A stretch of DNA of 48,587 nt from Pyrinomonadaceae bacterium (GTDB taxonomy: Bacteria; Acidobacteriota; Blastocatellia; Pyrinomonadales; Pyrinomonadaceae). Below are positions 33,565 through 43,348 of this stretch, piece after piece. The position numbers were made by a program, and so were the translations under genes. The stretch is from the NCBI GenBank assembly GCA_030840675.1, contig JAVEEA010000057.1, positions 1 through 48,587 on the forward strand. The letters are read 5' to 3'. Position 1 is the stretch's first letter. Each line of letters starts with the position of its first letter. The notes under the pieces are model-generated. The model did not search any database, was not told where the DNA came from, and was given only the letters and a program-made list of their open reading frames with translations.

Positions 33565-35649
33565 TTGAGTTCCGTTGTTGATTGCGTGTTCATCTCGCTA
33601 GCGGTAGTCCTGCTCGTTACAGCCAGCGGCACACTGGCCAGTTACCTTTACGATGAAGGCGCTCCGTTCGCCGCGCGTCTCTGCGCCGGCGCGTGCACCG
33701 GCATTGCGGTGTTCGGACTTTTCGGCTTTGTCATCGCCTCATTTCTCGGACTCACGCCCTTAACGATCACACTCGCGTTGCTGCTGGTAGTTTTTTCAGC
33801 TCTCCTCGTCTTGACGAACCAGGATCGCCGGACGCTGGTCCAGTACGACCTGCGCCTGACCGGTCGCGCGGTTCGCCGCGGATATCTCAAGCCCAGCGGT
33901 CCGCAGTTTGGTTACATCGTTTTTTACGCGGTAGCAGCCGCTGTTCTCTGGCAGACTTTTCAGCGCGCGATGATTGAAGCACCCGAGGGAATCTTTACCG
34001 GAGTGCGGAACAACTTTGGCGATTTGCCTTTTCACCTGAGCGTCATCACGAGCTTCGCTTTTGGCAATAATTTTCCACCTGACGACCCCACCTTCGCCGG
34101 CGTTCGTTTCACTTATCCGTTCTTGACGGATTTCATCTCGGCGATGTTTGTGCGTTGCGGCGCCAGCCTCCGGCAGTCGATGTTCCTGGAAAATTTTGTC
34201 GTAGGCCTCGCGTTTGTCGGCTTGTTGCATCGTTGGGCGCTGGTACTTTTGCGCGACAAACTGGCGGCGATTCTCACCCCGATAATTGTTTTTCTGAGCG
34301 GCGGGTTCGGTTGGATCTTTCTCTGGAACGAACTCAGAAAGCAAAACACCGGCGGCTTGATGAGCGTTCTTAGGAGTCTCCCGCCGTCGTTTACAGTCAT
34401 TCCTGAGTCGACCTGGCGCTGGGGCAATGCCGTTTCAACTCTCCTGGTGCCGCAACGCGGTTTTCTTCTTGGGTTGCCGCTCGCCGTTATTGTCTTTACC
34501 CAGTGGTGGCTGTCAGAAAAAGAAGAGGAGCAGGAACTGAAGGGGGAACTGGACCACCGGGGAAAAGGAGGAGTAAAGGGGAAAGGGAAGAAGTCGCGGC
34601 AGCGGAAAGAAGCCGAGATCGATCCGCAACCTGCGGCGCACCTGCGTTCCTGTTTTTCGTCTGTTCCCCTTTCCGTCCGGCGGATGATTGCGGCCGGGCT
34701 CGTCGCTGGACTCTTGCCGCTGGTGCACGCTCATTCGTTTGTCGTCGTGATGGTGGTGGGCGGATGTTTGGCGTTGCTGCAGCGACGTTGGCGCGACTGG
34801 ATAACCTTCGCCGTGGTTGCTTCGCTGATCGCTCTCCCGCAGATGTGGTGGTCCACTCACGATAGCGCGGTCGCTGCCGAGAAGTTTTTCGCGTGGGAGT
34901 TTGGCTGGGACCACGGACAGGAAAACGTGGTCTGGTTCTGGCTCAAGAACACCGGACTGTTCATACCTTTGACGGTGGCGGCAATCCTTTGGCGGCGCGA
35001 TGATCGTCCACTCGTCTCCCGCCGGCTCTTGATCTTCTTTTTGCCGTTTACGCTTTGCTTCCTTGTTCCCAACGTTCTTAAGATGGCGCCGTGGATTTGG
35101 GACAACATCAAGGTCTTGTTTTACTGGTGGCTGGCGTCGGCGCCGTTGGTGGCTTTGTTGCTCGCGCGACTCTGGCGCCAGGGCGGAGTGCAACGGCCCA
35201 TCGCGGTCGGGCTGCTGGTTTGCGTAACCTTGGCCGGTGCGTTGGATGTCGCCGCAATCGTCTTGCGCTCGAATCGCGATGAGGTATTCAATGCTGACGG
35301 GGTACGGTTTGGCGAGTTGATCAAACAGCAAACCCCCTCGCGCGCGCTGGTGGTCCATGCGCCCGTCCACAATCATCCCGTGTTTTTGACAGGCCGGCGC
35401 TCATTGATGGGTTATCCCGGCCATGTCTGGACCCACGGTCTTGAGTTTGCGCCCCGGGAAGCGGAGATCAAAAGAGTTTATGCCGGCGCGCCTGATGCAC
35501 GCGCGATTCTGGAAAAATACGACGTCGATTACGTGGTCGTGAGTCCGCTGGAACGAAACCTGATGACCGTCAACGAGCAGTTCTTTTCTAATTTCAAACC
35601 TGCAGGAGAAGTCGGTGGGTACCGTCTCTACCAGATCGCAAAACCGTAA
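33565..35649 (+). CDS. Polytopic membrane protein, GT-C-like
   Basis: The 694-residue product has about a dozen hydrophobic segments. A periplasmic-type loop early in the protein has NNFGDLPFHLSVITSFAFG, and the C-terminus ends GEVGGYRLYQIAKP, a pattern seen in bacterial dolichol-phosphate-type glycosyltransferases. No diagnostic catalytic motif was identified, so the GT-C assignment is an inference. A charged insert of about 45 residues (about 317-361), with EKEEEQELKGEL and GKGKKSRQRKEAE, interrupts the membrane part. The start is TTG at 33565 or GTG at 33586. It overlaps the next gene by 35 bp. Confidence 0.7.
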   Translation: MSSVVDCVFISLAVVLLVTASGTLASYLYDEGAPFAARLCAGACTGIAVFGLFGFVIASFLGLTPLTITLALLLVVFSALLVLTNQDRRTLVQYDLRLTGRAVRRGYLKPSGPQFGYIVFYAVAAAVLWQTFQRAMIEAPEGIFTGVRNNFGDLPFHLSVITSFAFGNNFPPDDPTFAGVRFTYPFLTDFISAMFVRCGASLRQSMFLENFVVGLAFVGLLHRWALVLLRDKLAAILTPIIVFLSGGFGWIFLWNELRKQNTGGLMSVLRSLPPSFTVIPESTWRWGNAVSTLLVPQRGFLLGLPLAVIVFTQWWLSEKEEEQELKGELDHRGKGGVKGKGKKSRQRKEAEIDPQPAAHLRSCFSSVPLSVRRMIAAGLVAGLLPLVHAHSFVVVMVVGGCLALLQRRWRDWITFAVVASLIALPQMWWSTHDSAVAAEKFFAWEFGWDHGQENVVWFWLKNTGLFIPLTVAAILWRRDDRPLVSRRLLIFFLPFTLCFLVPNVLKMAPWIWDNIKVLFYWWLASAPLVALLLARLWRQGGVQRPIAVGLLVCVTLAGALDVAAIVLRSNRDEVFNADGVRFGELIKQQTPSRALVVHAPVHNHPVFLTGRRSLMGYPGHVWTHGLEFAPREAEIKRVYAGAPDARAILEKYDVDYVVVSPLERNLMTVNEQFFSNFKPAGEVGGYRLYQIAKP

Positions 35650-37417
35650 ACAGTCAAACGCCGCCGCGACTACGGGCAGCGCGCCGAGCGACGCGCCGGT
35701 GACGGGAGTGATGACTGAACGCACCTGGATGATCGCGAGCGCGTCGATCGTTCTGGTGGCTGCTTTTTTGCGGCTTTACGATCTCGGCCTGGTTCCGTTT
35801 CACCACGACGAAGGAGTTAACGGGAACTTTTTGGCCCGGCTGGTGCGGGAGGGGAGCTACCATTACGATCCGCAAAATTACCACGGTCCCACGCTCTACT
35901 ATTTTGCCGCGATCTTCCCGTGGATTGTAAGAGGCCTGTTTGGCATCGGCGCGCAGGACAAGTATGGCCTGACAGACGTCGCGGTACGGATGGTGCCCGC
36001 GTTGTTTGGCATTGCGACAATCCTGCTGGTGCTGACTCTGCGTCGCCACCTGGGAACCATTGCTACCCTCGGCGCCGCCTCGCTGCTGGCCATTTCGCCA
36101 GGCGCCATTTACCTTTCGCGTTACTTCATTCATGAGACGCAGTTCGTTTTCTTCACGCTCGCGATCGTGGTTGCCGCATTAAAATTTTACGACGATCCGC
36201 ATCCGCTTTTTCTGGTAGCCGCAGCGCTGTGCGCGGGTTTGCTTTTTGCCACCAAAGAAACGGCGATGATCTCAGCGGCAGTGCTCATGATCGCGCTGGT
36301 ACTTACGCAGGGCTATCGCCAAGTTGTCGCGCGTTCTCAGCCCGGCGGACGAGGAAAGAAAAAGAAGCAGCAAGGTAAACAAGAAACGAAGGGTAACTTT
36401 GTTACGCGCGCCAGGGGCAGATCAACGTTGACGCTTTGGCTCGTGATCGCGTTGCTCGTTTTCATCGCCGTTAATATTTTTTTCTACTCGTCCTTCTTCA
36501 CCAACTTTCCGCAGGGTGTTTACGATTCACTGCGCACTTTTCAGTTTTGGACCAGGACCGGCAAGAAGGACCATCTTCATCCCTTTGCAACTTACCTCTG
36601 GTGGTTGTTGCTGCAGGAGTCGCCGCTGTTGCTGTTGGGAACCTGCGGCGCGCTGCTCACGGTTCTGCGCCCGGCGAAATCTTTTGCGATCTTTTCCGCC
36701 CTCTGGGCCTTTGGTTTGCTCGGGGCGTATTCGTTGATTGGTTACAAGACGCCGTGGCTGGCGCTGAATTTCCTGGTGCCGCTCGCACTCACCAGCGGCG
36801 TGGCGCTGCAATGGACGTACGAAAAACTGCGCGAGTATCAACTAGGCGAAAGCGCGCGCTGGCTGGCCCTGGCGGCAATTCTGTTGGTCGCGATTGGACC
36901 ATTGCCGGGCATCGCGAGAATCTTTGAGCAAGTGGCCTCGACTACTCCCTGGCCTGGTTTGTTGAAAGCGTTGACGGCCAGCGAAGTGCATGGAAAAACT
37001 TTTATTCCCGGCTATCAAACAGTCGATCTCAACTTTTTCAACTACGACAACGACAATCGGTATTACGTTTACGTTTACGCCCATACGCGACGAGAGACGC
37101 TGAAGCTAATCGATCTAATCAACAACATCGCTCAGCGAACTCCTCAGGGAAATGAAACGGGAATCACAATTGTTTCGCAGGACTATTGGCCGCTGCCCTG
37201 GTACCTGCGGAATTACAAGCGCGTCGGTTACTTCGGACACATGTCACCGTCTACCGAGCCCATCATCATCGCCCGCTCGGATCAGGCGGCGGAAGTGCAG
37301 ACTAATTTCGGCGATCGCTACCAACTGGTCCAATCGGGATTTAATCCCGCCGGTAGCTTCCCCTTGCGTCCCGGGGTCGACTTGCTGCTTTACACGCGTC
37401 GCGAGCTCGTGCCTTAA
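35615..37417 (+). CDS. Agl23-type membrane protein, putative glycosyltransferase/flippase-associated
   Basis: The 600-residue polytopic protein has an N-terminal acidic loop PFHHDEGVNGNFLARLVREG (about 61-80) after the first helix, as in PMT/ArnT-like GT-C enzymes, where an Asp/Glu pair contacts the sugar donor. The pattern best matches the Agl23-like family. A cytosolic Lys-rich segment (GGRGKKKKQQGKQETKG) lies at about 244-260. The GTG start at 35615 is supported by AGGAG at 35604-35608. The gene starts inside its upstream neighbour, so the two are coupled. Confidence 0.75.
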   Translation: MGTVSTRSQNRKQSNAAATTGSAPSDAPVTGVMTERTWMIASASIVLVAAFLRLYDLGLVPFHHDEGVNGNFLARLVREGSYHYDPQNYHGPTLYYFAAIFPWIVRGLFGIGAQDKYGLTDVAVRMVPALFGIATILLVLTLRRHLGTIATLGAASLLAISPGAIYLSRYFIHETQFVFFTLAIVVAALKFYDDPHPLFLVAAALCAGLLFATKETAMISAAVLMIALVLTQGYRQVVARSQPGGRGKKKKQQGKQETKGNFVTRARGRSTLTLWLVIALLVFIAVNIFFYSSFFTNFPQGVYDSLRTFQFWTRTGKKDHLHPFATYLWWLLLQESPLLLLGTCGALLTVLRPAKSFAIFSALWAFGLLGAYSLIGYKTPWLALNFLVPLALTSGVALQWTYEKLREYQLGESARWLALAAILLVAIGPLPGIARIFEQVASTTPWPGLLKALTASEVHGKTFIPGYQTVDLNFFNYDNDNRYYVYVYAHTRRETLKLIDLINNIAQRTPQGNETGITIVSQDYWPLPWYLRNYKRVGYFGHMSPSTEPIIIARSDQAAEVQTNFGDRYQLVQSGFNPAGSFPLRPGVDLLLYTRRELVP

Positions 37418-37639
37418 CCCGCGAGCCAACAGCGCTGGTGGTTGTCCCGTAAAGAAAAAAGAGCAAGCAATGGTTAGTGTCACCTTCGGGTAGCAGCAGT
37501 CGCTGGGAGCGCTGACATCCTGTCGGCGTTCTCGTTGCGTCATCAGACCAGATGTCCGCGCTGCCAGCATCGTGGGCGATGTGTTAGATTATTTTTTCGA
37601 CATCAATCATTCGCAGCCGGCTCGTGGGTTTCCAACTAG

Positions 37640-38308
37640 ATGCAACGCTCTCTTCCGTTCTTGATCATCGCGCTCGTGCTTGTCATCGCCGGCCTCGGTG
37701 TATATTTCCTGATGCGGCCTCGGCCGGCGCGTGAGTCGTTCGCAACGGTTGCGCCGTCGCCAACAACTTCGCTTGCGGTACCACAGAATCCGCCGCAGGG
37801 AGTCGTCGTCACGCTCGAAGAGTTTGGCGATTACCAGTGTCCGCCGTGTGGCGCGTTGCATCCGGCGCTCAAGCAGCTGAAGCAGGAGTTTGGTCCCAAC
37901 CTCAATTTCGTGTTCAGAAATTTGCCGCTAAACGGCATTCACAAAAATGCCCTCACCGCCGCACAGGCAGCCGAGGCTGCGCGGATGCAGAGCCGCTTCT
38001 GGGAGATGCATGACCTGCTTTATGAGAACCAGGGGTTATGGGTCGAAGACATCAACCCGAAAACTATCTTTATCAAGTTTGCCTCGGACCTGGGCCTGGA
38101 TACCAGCCGTTTCGCAAACGATATGGACGGTCCGCAAGTGAAGCTGCGGATCGAAGCCGACGATGCGGCAGCCACTGAACTTGGGATTAACGGCACGCCG
38201 ACCGTGCTCCTGAATGGCCGGCAAATGCGACCGGAAGTAACCACCGAAGACGGAATTCGCAAAGGCATTCAGTACCTGCTGACTCAGAAGCCTTCCGGGA
38301 CACAGTAG
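37640..38308 (+). CDS. Membrane-anchored DsbA-like thioredoxin-fold protein
   Basis: The 222-residue product has an N-terminal membrane anchor (about 6-25), a Pro/Ser linker and a DsbA-type thioredoxin domain with redox pair Cys67-Pro-Pro-Cys70 in DYQCPPCGALHPAL, and the cis-Pro loop NGTPTVLLNG (about 187-196). It probably handles disulfides in the periplasm. The family often uses CPHC; CPPC here suggests a different redox potential. No DsbB-like partner is adjacent. The 222-bp gap before it has no recognised gene. Confidence 0.88.
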   Translation: MQRSLPFLIIALVLVIAGLGVYFLMRPRPARESFATVAPSPTTSLAVPQNPPQGVVVTLEEFGDYQCPPCGALHPALKQLKQEFGPNLNFVFRNLPLNGIHKNALTAAQAAEAARMQSRFWEMHDLLYENQGLWVEDINPKTIFIKFASDLGLDTSRFANDMDGPQVKLRIEADDAAATELGINGTPTVLLNGRQMRPEVTTEDGIRKGIQYLLTQKPSGTQ

Positions 38309-38389
38309 CCGGAAAAAACCGCCAGTCTTAAGCGCTGGGAGCTTAACATCATCACTGCATCATTAAAGTTCCGTAACCTCAAGTTTTAG

Positions 38390-38418
38390 TTGACATTCTA
38401 AGCAAACCGCACTTATAT
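38390..38418 (+). promoter_or_regulatory. Strong sigma-70-type promoter of smc
   Basis: TTGACA (38390-38395), 17-bp spacer and TTATAT (38413-38418) give a near-consensus promoter. It stands 74 bp before the smc ATG. The 38309-38389 segment shows nothing else. Confidence 0.7.
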
Positions 38419-38492
38419 TGGCACGCCCGTGCATAGCCCTTCCGAATTCGGTATTTTGGGTATTCGTTTAGGCAAACACAGACGATTTCCGC

Positions 38493-41400
38493 ATGTTCAA
38501 ACTCAAACGTCTCGAGATTACCGGCTTCAAATCCTTCGCGGACTACACCGAAATTCTCTTCACAGGTGAAGGAATTACCGCCATTGTTGGGCCCAACGGC
38601 TGCGGCAAGAGCAATGTCGCGGACGCGATTGCCTGGGTTTTAGGCGAACAACGAGTTAAACACCTGCGCGGCGGTGCCATGCAGGACGTGATTTTCCAGG
38701 GCTCGCGCAACCGTGCGCCGAGCGGCATGGCTGAAGTGGTCATGCACATGGTGCGCGACGAAGTAATCGAGTCAGAGCCTGACATCGAAGACATCGACTC
38801 CACCCTCGAACAGATCGATGAACAACTGGTGGATCTTCAGGCGGTCGCCCCCGCGGATGTCGTTGAAGTTGCCACGCCTGAAGCCGAACTCGCCAATGCG
38901 ACAATAGCCGCGACAATAGCCGAGAGCCCAACTTCCGAAACAGGCTCTGTTGTTTCTCTTGAGGGAGCTGCCGAGGCGACTGCTGAGATTGCTGCGTCGC
39001 CGCGCGGACCGCACAAACGTCACTGGCGCCGGCGCAATCTGGCGCTGGAGTTTGCACCCGGCGAATCGGTTTCGGTGACGCGCCGGCTTTATCGCTCCGG
39101 CGAAAGTGAATACCTGCTGAACGATCGACCTTGCCGTCTGCGCGACATTCAGGATCTCTTCTCGGGAACTGGGCTAGCCGGCGGACACTATGCCATCATC
39201 GAGCAGGGGCGCATTGGCCAGATACTTTCGGCCAAGCCGATGGACCGCCGCACGATTATTGAAGAAGCCGCCGGCATCACCAAGTTTCGCGTGCGCCAAC
39301 GCGCCGCCGAAACACGACTCGATTCCGCGCGCTCGAATCTTTCTCGCATCTCGGACATCATTTCTGAAATCGATCGTCAGGTAAACAGTCTGCGCCGGCA
39401 GGCGGCCAAGGCGCGGCGTTACCAGGTTTTCCGCGAGGAGTTACGCGAGCTGTTGCGACATGTTTACGTCGCCGAAGATCGCAAGCTGACAACGCTGCTG
39501 GATGAAACTCTCGCGAAGTTGCAGGAAGCGAGCGAGCGTGAACGCAGCGTGGCCGCTGAGCTCGAGCAACAGGAAGCAGCTGCCCGTGGCGCCACCCACG
39601 AAGCGCGCAAAACGGAAGACGATCTAACTGCCACCCGCGCGGCGGCTGCCGAGGCGGTGCTGCGTCGCGACCGCCAGGCGCGCGAATTGGTTTACCAACA
39701 GGAACAAGTCGTTTCGCTCGATAAACGAAAGAACCAGGTGAGCGCGGAAATTGACGCGCTCTCGGAACGCCTGCTCCTGGTTGAAGCCGAATGCACGCGC
39801 CTTCAGGAAGACGACGCGAGACTGCAAGCCGAAGCTGAGTTAAGTGTGGCGAGTCTGAAAGATGCGGAAGAGTCCTACGCCGGTAAGCTCACTACCGCAG
39901 CCGCCGCTGAGGCGGAGATTGAAGCGGCGCGCGCGGACTTGCTGAAGCATACCGCGGTCGCCGAACGTCTGCGCGAGATTGCGCGCCAACTCGAAGGCAC
40001 GCTCGAACGGCTCGGCGTTCAGGCCGAGGGCCTCGCGCGGGAAGGTGAACGCGCTGCCGTCCAACACTTCGAACGTCAGGAAGAGGCGGACGTTTTTAGT
40101 AAAGAAATCAACACGGCGCGCGGACACGTCGCCGCCCTGCAGGCCGAACGCGAACGCGCCGTCGATGCGGTGGTCCAGGGTCATGAGTCAGTCAGCGACA
40201 CTGAAGCGGAGTTGACGCGCGTACGCGACGAATATTCGCGCACCAAACATCGCCTCGAAAGTTTGCAGGAACTCGACGCTCGTCGCGCTTACTATTCCGG
40301 CGCGGTGCAGTTGCTGTTCTCCGCTGATAGCGCACCCCGCGATTTCCATTTCATCGGTACGCTGGCTGATGCTTTCAATGTCGATGCGAAATGGGAACGC
40401 GCCGTCGAGGGTGTGTTCGGTTCGTCCCTGCAATCGATCGTGGTGCCGACTCCGGATGACGCCACGCGCGCCGCACAATGGTTGCGCGAAAACAACGGCG
40501 GTCGGGCCAGCTTTCTGGTTGCCGGACTTCATGGCGGCAGCGACGAGATTAATGCGCTCGCCTGCGACGTCGCGGAACGTTCCGCTCTCACGCTCTCATT
40601 TGCCGAAGAACCCATTGCCGAGGATCTAAAGATTGCGGATCTACTGGGAGCGCCGCGTGAGTTGCTCGCCGTACTCACTCGCACCCTGCCCGAGAAAATG
40701 AACGCGCGACTCGCCACGAATCTCGATGAGGCGATGACCAAGTCGCTGCGGACGGGAGAAGTTTTCGTCACGCTCAACGGCGACTGGGTAGCGAGTGGGC
40801 AGTTTGTTAGTGCCGGTGATGCGCGGGCGGTCGAAGAAGGCGCGGGCCTGCTGACCTTCAAGCGCGAACTGCGTGAACTCGAAGCGCGCGAAGCCGTGCT
40901 GCGTAGCGAGTCGGTTTCCGCCGAGGAACTGGCGACGAAGGCGCGTGTGAATCTGGTCGGCCTCGAGGATGCGGTACTGATCTTGAACGAAGCGATTGGC
41001 CGCGAAGAGCGCGAGGCGATGGCTCGCGAACTAAGGGCGACCGGCCTGCAAAATGAAATCGAACGCGCCGAACGACACATGCGCGTGGTTGCCGATGAGG
41101 CTGCCAGAGTGGAACAGGAATCCGCCGAGGTCCGACGCCGGCGCGCCACTGCGATTGTGGAAGCCGAAGAAGCAGAGGCGGCGCGCCTGGCTGCCACCAG
41201 TTTGGTGAACACTGCCACGATTGCGTTGACCGAGGCGCGTCGCGCCGCCGAGAACGAAAGCGAAGGACTCGGCGAGCAACGGGCAGCCGCGGCCGCGGCT
41301 ACCGAACGCCGGCGCAGTACTGCCGCTGAATTGCGTCGCATGGAAGCCGAGTACGCCGACCTCGCCGCTCGCGTCGAACGTCATCGTCTCGAGTTGCTGG

Positions 41401-42380
41401 AAATGACCGGACGCATGGAAGAGTTGGGCGAGTCGATCGCGGAACTGGAACGTCAGGCCGGCACGGTCGCGGCGGAGCGCGCACAGGAAGAGCAATCGAT
41501 TGCGGCGTTGACTGTGCTGCTCGCGGAAGCACGCCAACAAGCGGATGCGCTTGCGGTGAAACTATCCGAGCTTAATAAGCATGCGGCGGAAGTGCGCGAC
41601 GAGCGCGCGAGCATCGAAGTGCAACGCGCGGAAGCGCAGGCGCGCCTCACGTTCGTCAGGGAAAATTGCGCCGCTGAGTTGAATCAGTCGCTCGCGGATC
41701 TGGCGCGCGAGCAGCCTTTGGCGGACGAGTTTGATCTGGAAACGGCCCAGGCGCGTGTGGACGAGTTGCGGGCCCGGATCGAAGGCTTCGGCGGCGTCAA
41801 TATGATGGCCCTCGAAGAACTGGCGGAAAACGAAGCGCGCCTGTTGTTCCTGTCGACGCAGCGCCAGGACATCATCGATAGCATTGCCTCTACCGAGGAA
41901 GCCCTGCGCGAAATCAAGCGACGTTCGCGCGAGCGTTTCCGGCATGCGTTTGAGCAGATTAATAAAAACTTTAGCGAGCTGTTCCAGGAGCTGTTCGGCG
42001 GCGGCAAAGGCGAAATGAGTTTGATTGAAGGTGACGACGTGCTCGAAGCCGGCATCGACGTGATCGCCCAACCGCCCGGCAAGCGTCTGCAAAATATTCT
42101 GTTGCTTTCCGGCGGCGAGAAGGCGATGGCCGCGCTCGCCCTGGTACTCGGCATCTTTCATTACCGGCCCTCGCCCTTCTGCCTGCTCGACGAAGTCGAC
42201 GCGCCGCTCGATGAAGCAAACGTGGGTCGCTTCACCGACAAGGTGGCCCAGATGTCCGTCAATACCCAGTTCATCGTCATCACTCACAACAAGCGGACGA
42301 TGGAAATGGCGCGTGCCCTTTACGGCGTCACCATGCAGGAAGTGGGCGTCTCGAAACTAGTCTCCGTCCGCTTCGAATAG
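38493..42380 (+). CDS. smc: Chromosome segregation protein SMC with insertion in the N-terminal head
   Basis: SMC forms the condensin ring with ScpA and ScpB. The 1295-residue product has Walker A GPNGCGKSN (about 33-41), two long coiled coils around a hinge near 590-730 (SIVVPTPDDATRAAQWLREN), and the C-terminal head with LLLSGGEKAM and the Walker B CLLDEVDAPLDEAN. The length exceeds the usual 1150-1190, partly because about 95 residues (about 87-181; 38751-39035) lie between GMAEVVMH and LALEFAPGESVSVTRRLYRS. This insert is acidic and Ala-rich, then basic (GPHKRHWRRRN). It has its own promoter. Confidence 0.96.
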   Translation: MFKLKRLEITGFKSFADYTEILFTGEGITAIVGPNGCGKSNVADAIAWVLGEQRVKHLRGGAMQDVIFQGSRNRAPSGMAEVVMHMVRDEVIESEPDIEDIDSTLEQIDEQLVDLQAVAPADVVEVATPEAELANATIAATIAESPTSETGSVVSLEGAAEATAEIAASPRGPHKRHWRRRNLALEFAPGESVSVTRRLYRSGESEYLLNDRPCRLRDIQDLFSGTGLAGGHYAIIEQGRIGQILSAKPMDRRTIIEEAAGITKFRVRQRAAETRLDSARSNLSRISDIISEIDRQVNSLRRQAAKARRYQVFREELRELLRHVYVAEDRKLTTLLDETLAKLQEASERERSVAAELEQQEAAARGATHEARKTEDDLTATRAAAAEAVLRRDRQARELVYQQEQVVSLDKRKNQVSAEIDALSERLLLVEAECTRLQEDDARLQAEAELSVASLKDAEESYAGKLTTAAAAEAEIEAARADLLKHTAVAERLREIARQLEGTLERLGVQAEGLAREGERAAVQHFERQEEADVFSKEINTARGHVAALQAERERAVDAVVQGHESVSDTEAELTRVRDEYSRTKHRLESLQELDARRAYYSGAVQLLFSADSAPRDFHFIGTLADAFNVDAKWERAVEGVFGSSLQSIVVPTPDDATRAAQWLRENNGGRASFLVAGLHGGSDEINALACDVAERSALTLSFAEEPIAEDLKIADLLGAPRELLAVLTRTLPEKMNARLATNLDEAMTKSLRTGEVFVTLNGDWVASGQFVSAGDARAVEEGAGLLTFKRELRELEAREAVLRSESVSAEELATKARVNLVGLEDAVLILNEAIGREEREAMARELRATGLQNEIERAERHMRVVADEAARVEQESAEVRRRRATAIVEAEEAEAARLAATSLVNTATIALTEARRAAENESEGLGEQRAAAAAATERRRSTAAELRRMEAEYADLAARVERHRLELLEMTGRMEELGESIAELERQAGTVAAERAQEEQSIAALTVLLAEARQQADALAVKLSELNKHAAEVRDERASIEVQRAEAQARLTFVRENCAAELNQSLADLAREQPLADEFDLETAQARVDELRARIEGFGGVNMMALEELAENEARLLFLSTQRQDIIDSIASTEEALREIKRRSRERFRHAFEQINKNFSELFQELFGGGKGEMSLIEGDDVLEAGIDVIAQPPGKRLQNILLLSGGEKAMAALALVLGIFHYRPSPFCLLDEVDAPLDEANVGRFTDKVAQMSVNTQFIVITHNKRTMEMARALYGVTMQEVGVSKLVSVRFE

Positions 42381-42493
42381 CAGTTGCGCCTCCGAGCGGC
42401 CTCCCACGGACAAGAAGTTCTCCCCGCCAAATTGTTTCAGCATTCTGATCCGCGTAAGTCCGGGGCTGTTTTCGTTGCGCCTTTATCCTGGAT

Positions 42494-42521
42494 TTGCTTA
42501 AGCGTCTGCTTTGGTTAGAAT
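42494..42521 (+). promoter_or_regulatory. Sigma-70-type promoter of the secreted hypothetical gene
   Basis: TTGCTT (42494-42499) and TAGAAT (42516-42521) are spaced by 16 bp. The -10 box overlaps the ATG at 42520, which argues for translation starting at the ATG at 42541. Confidence 0.5.
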
Positions 42522-42540
42522 GACGCGGCACGATCGTCTG

Positions 42541-43284
42541 ATGGCAAACGGAAACACGAAACTTCTGCCGCTGCTCCCCGCTGCGTTCCTGCTTTTCAGC
42601 GCGGCGGTTTTTGCTGTCGCGCAACAAACGCCAGGGGTGAAACAGAACGTCCGTCCCGCAACTCCCGCCGCCGCCAGTCCGGCACCGGCACCCGCCAGGC
42701 TGCCGGAGATCGATCCCGCGCGTTACTTTTATGAATTCACGCAGCCGCAGTTTTACGTGCGTCACATTCGTATCGAACACGATGCCAACGGCCGCGGCGT
42801 GATTAAGTTTGAACGACTCAATGACGAGACCGTTTACGAGGAGCCGGTGGAACTCTCCGCGGCGGCGTGGACGCGAATTTCGAGTTTGTGGCAGAGCCTG
42901 CACTTTCTCGATTCCGATGAAAACTACCAGTCTGACCGGCAGTTCCCCCATCTCGGCACCATGCGTTTGAAGTTGGAGCGCGGCGGACACCAGCGCACCG
43001 CCGAATTCAACTGGTCCAACAATAAGGATGCGTTCGCCCTCGTCAACGAGTATCGGCGCATCGCGGACCAGGCGATCCTTATCTTCGACATTTCCCTCGC
43101 GCGCGAGCTGCAGCCCTTGAACGCGCCGAAGTTGATGGAGGAGTTTGAACTCCAACTCAAACGCAATGGCTTTTCGGACCCGGAGCAACTGATCCCACTC
43201 CTGCACGACCTCTCCACCGACGAACACATCCCCCTCATCGCCCGCAACCACGCGTTAAGATTACTCAAGAAGATCGAGAAGTAA
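42541..43284 (+). CDS. Secreted hypothetical protein
   Basis: The start at 42541 (MANGNTKLLPLLPAAFLLFS) follows from the promoter position; a longer form from 42520 is possible. A signal peptide of about 25 residues ends near VFAVAQQ, followed by an Ala/Pro-rich linker and a mature region with PARYFYEFTQPQFYVRHIRI. The C-terminal part is predicted helical (LMEEFELQLKRNGFSDPEQL). I do not recognise a family. It is placed between smc and a hydrolase on the other strand. Confidence 0.7.
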   Translation: MANGNTKLLPLLPAAFLLFSAAVFAVAQQTPGVKQNVRPATPAAASPAPAPARLPEIDPARYFYEFTQPQFYVRHIRIEHDANGRGVIKFERLNDETVYEEPVELSAAAWTRISSLWQSLHFLDSDENYQSDRQFPHLGTMRLKLERGGHQRTAEFNWSNNKDAFALVNEYRRIADQAILIFDISLARELQPLNAPKLMEEFELQLKRNGFSDPEQLIPLLHDLSTDEHIPLIARNHALRLLKKIEK

Positions 43285-43348
43285 GGCAAGCCCGATAAAA
43301 GCTTCTTTCGCACGGGCGCAAAGTGGACGCAAAGGAACGCGTAGCCGC

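Noticed and set aside
40529..41341. A 270-codon - strand frame rich in Ser, Ala and Arg
   Set aside because: It is antisense to the smc coiled coil and has the composition expected of the complement of Ala/Glu/Arg codons.
42328..43251. A 307-codon - strand frame opposite the secreted hypothetical gene
   Set aside because: The + strand frame has a promoter and a signal peptide; the - strand frame has neither.
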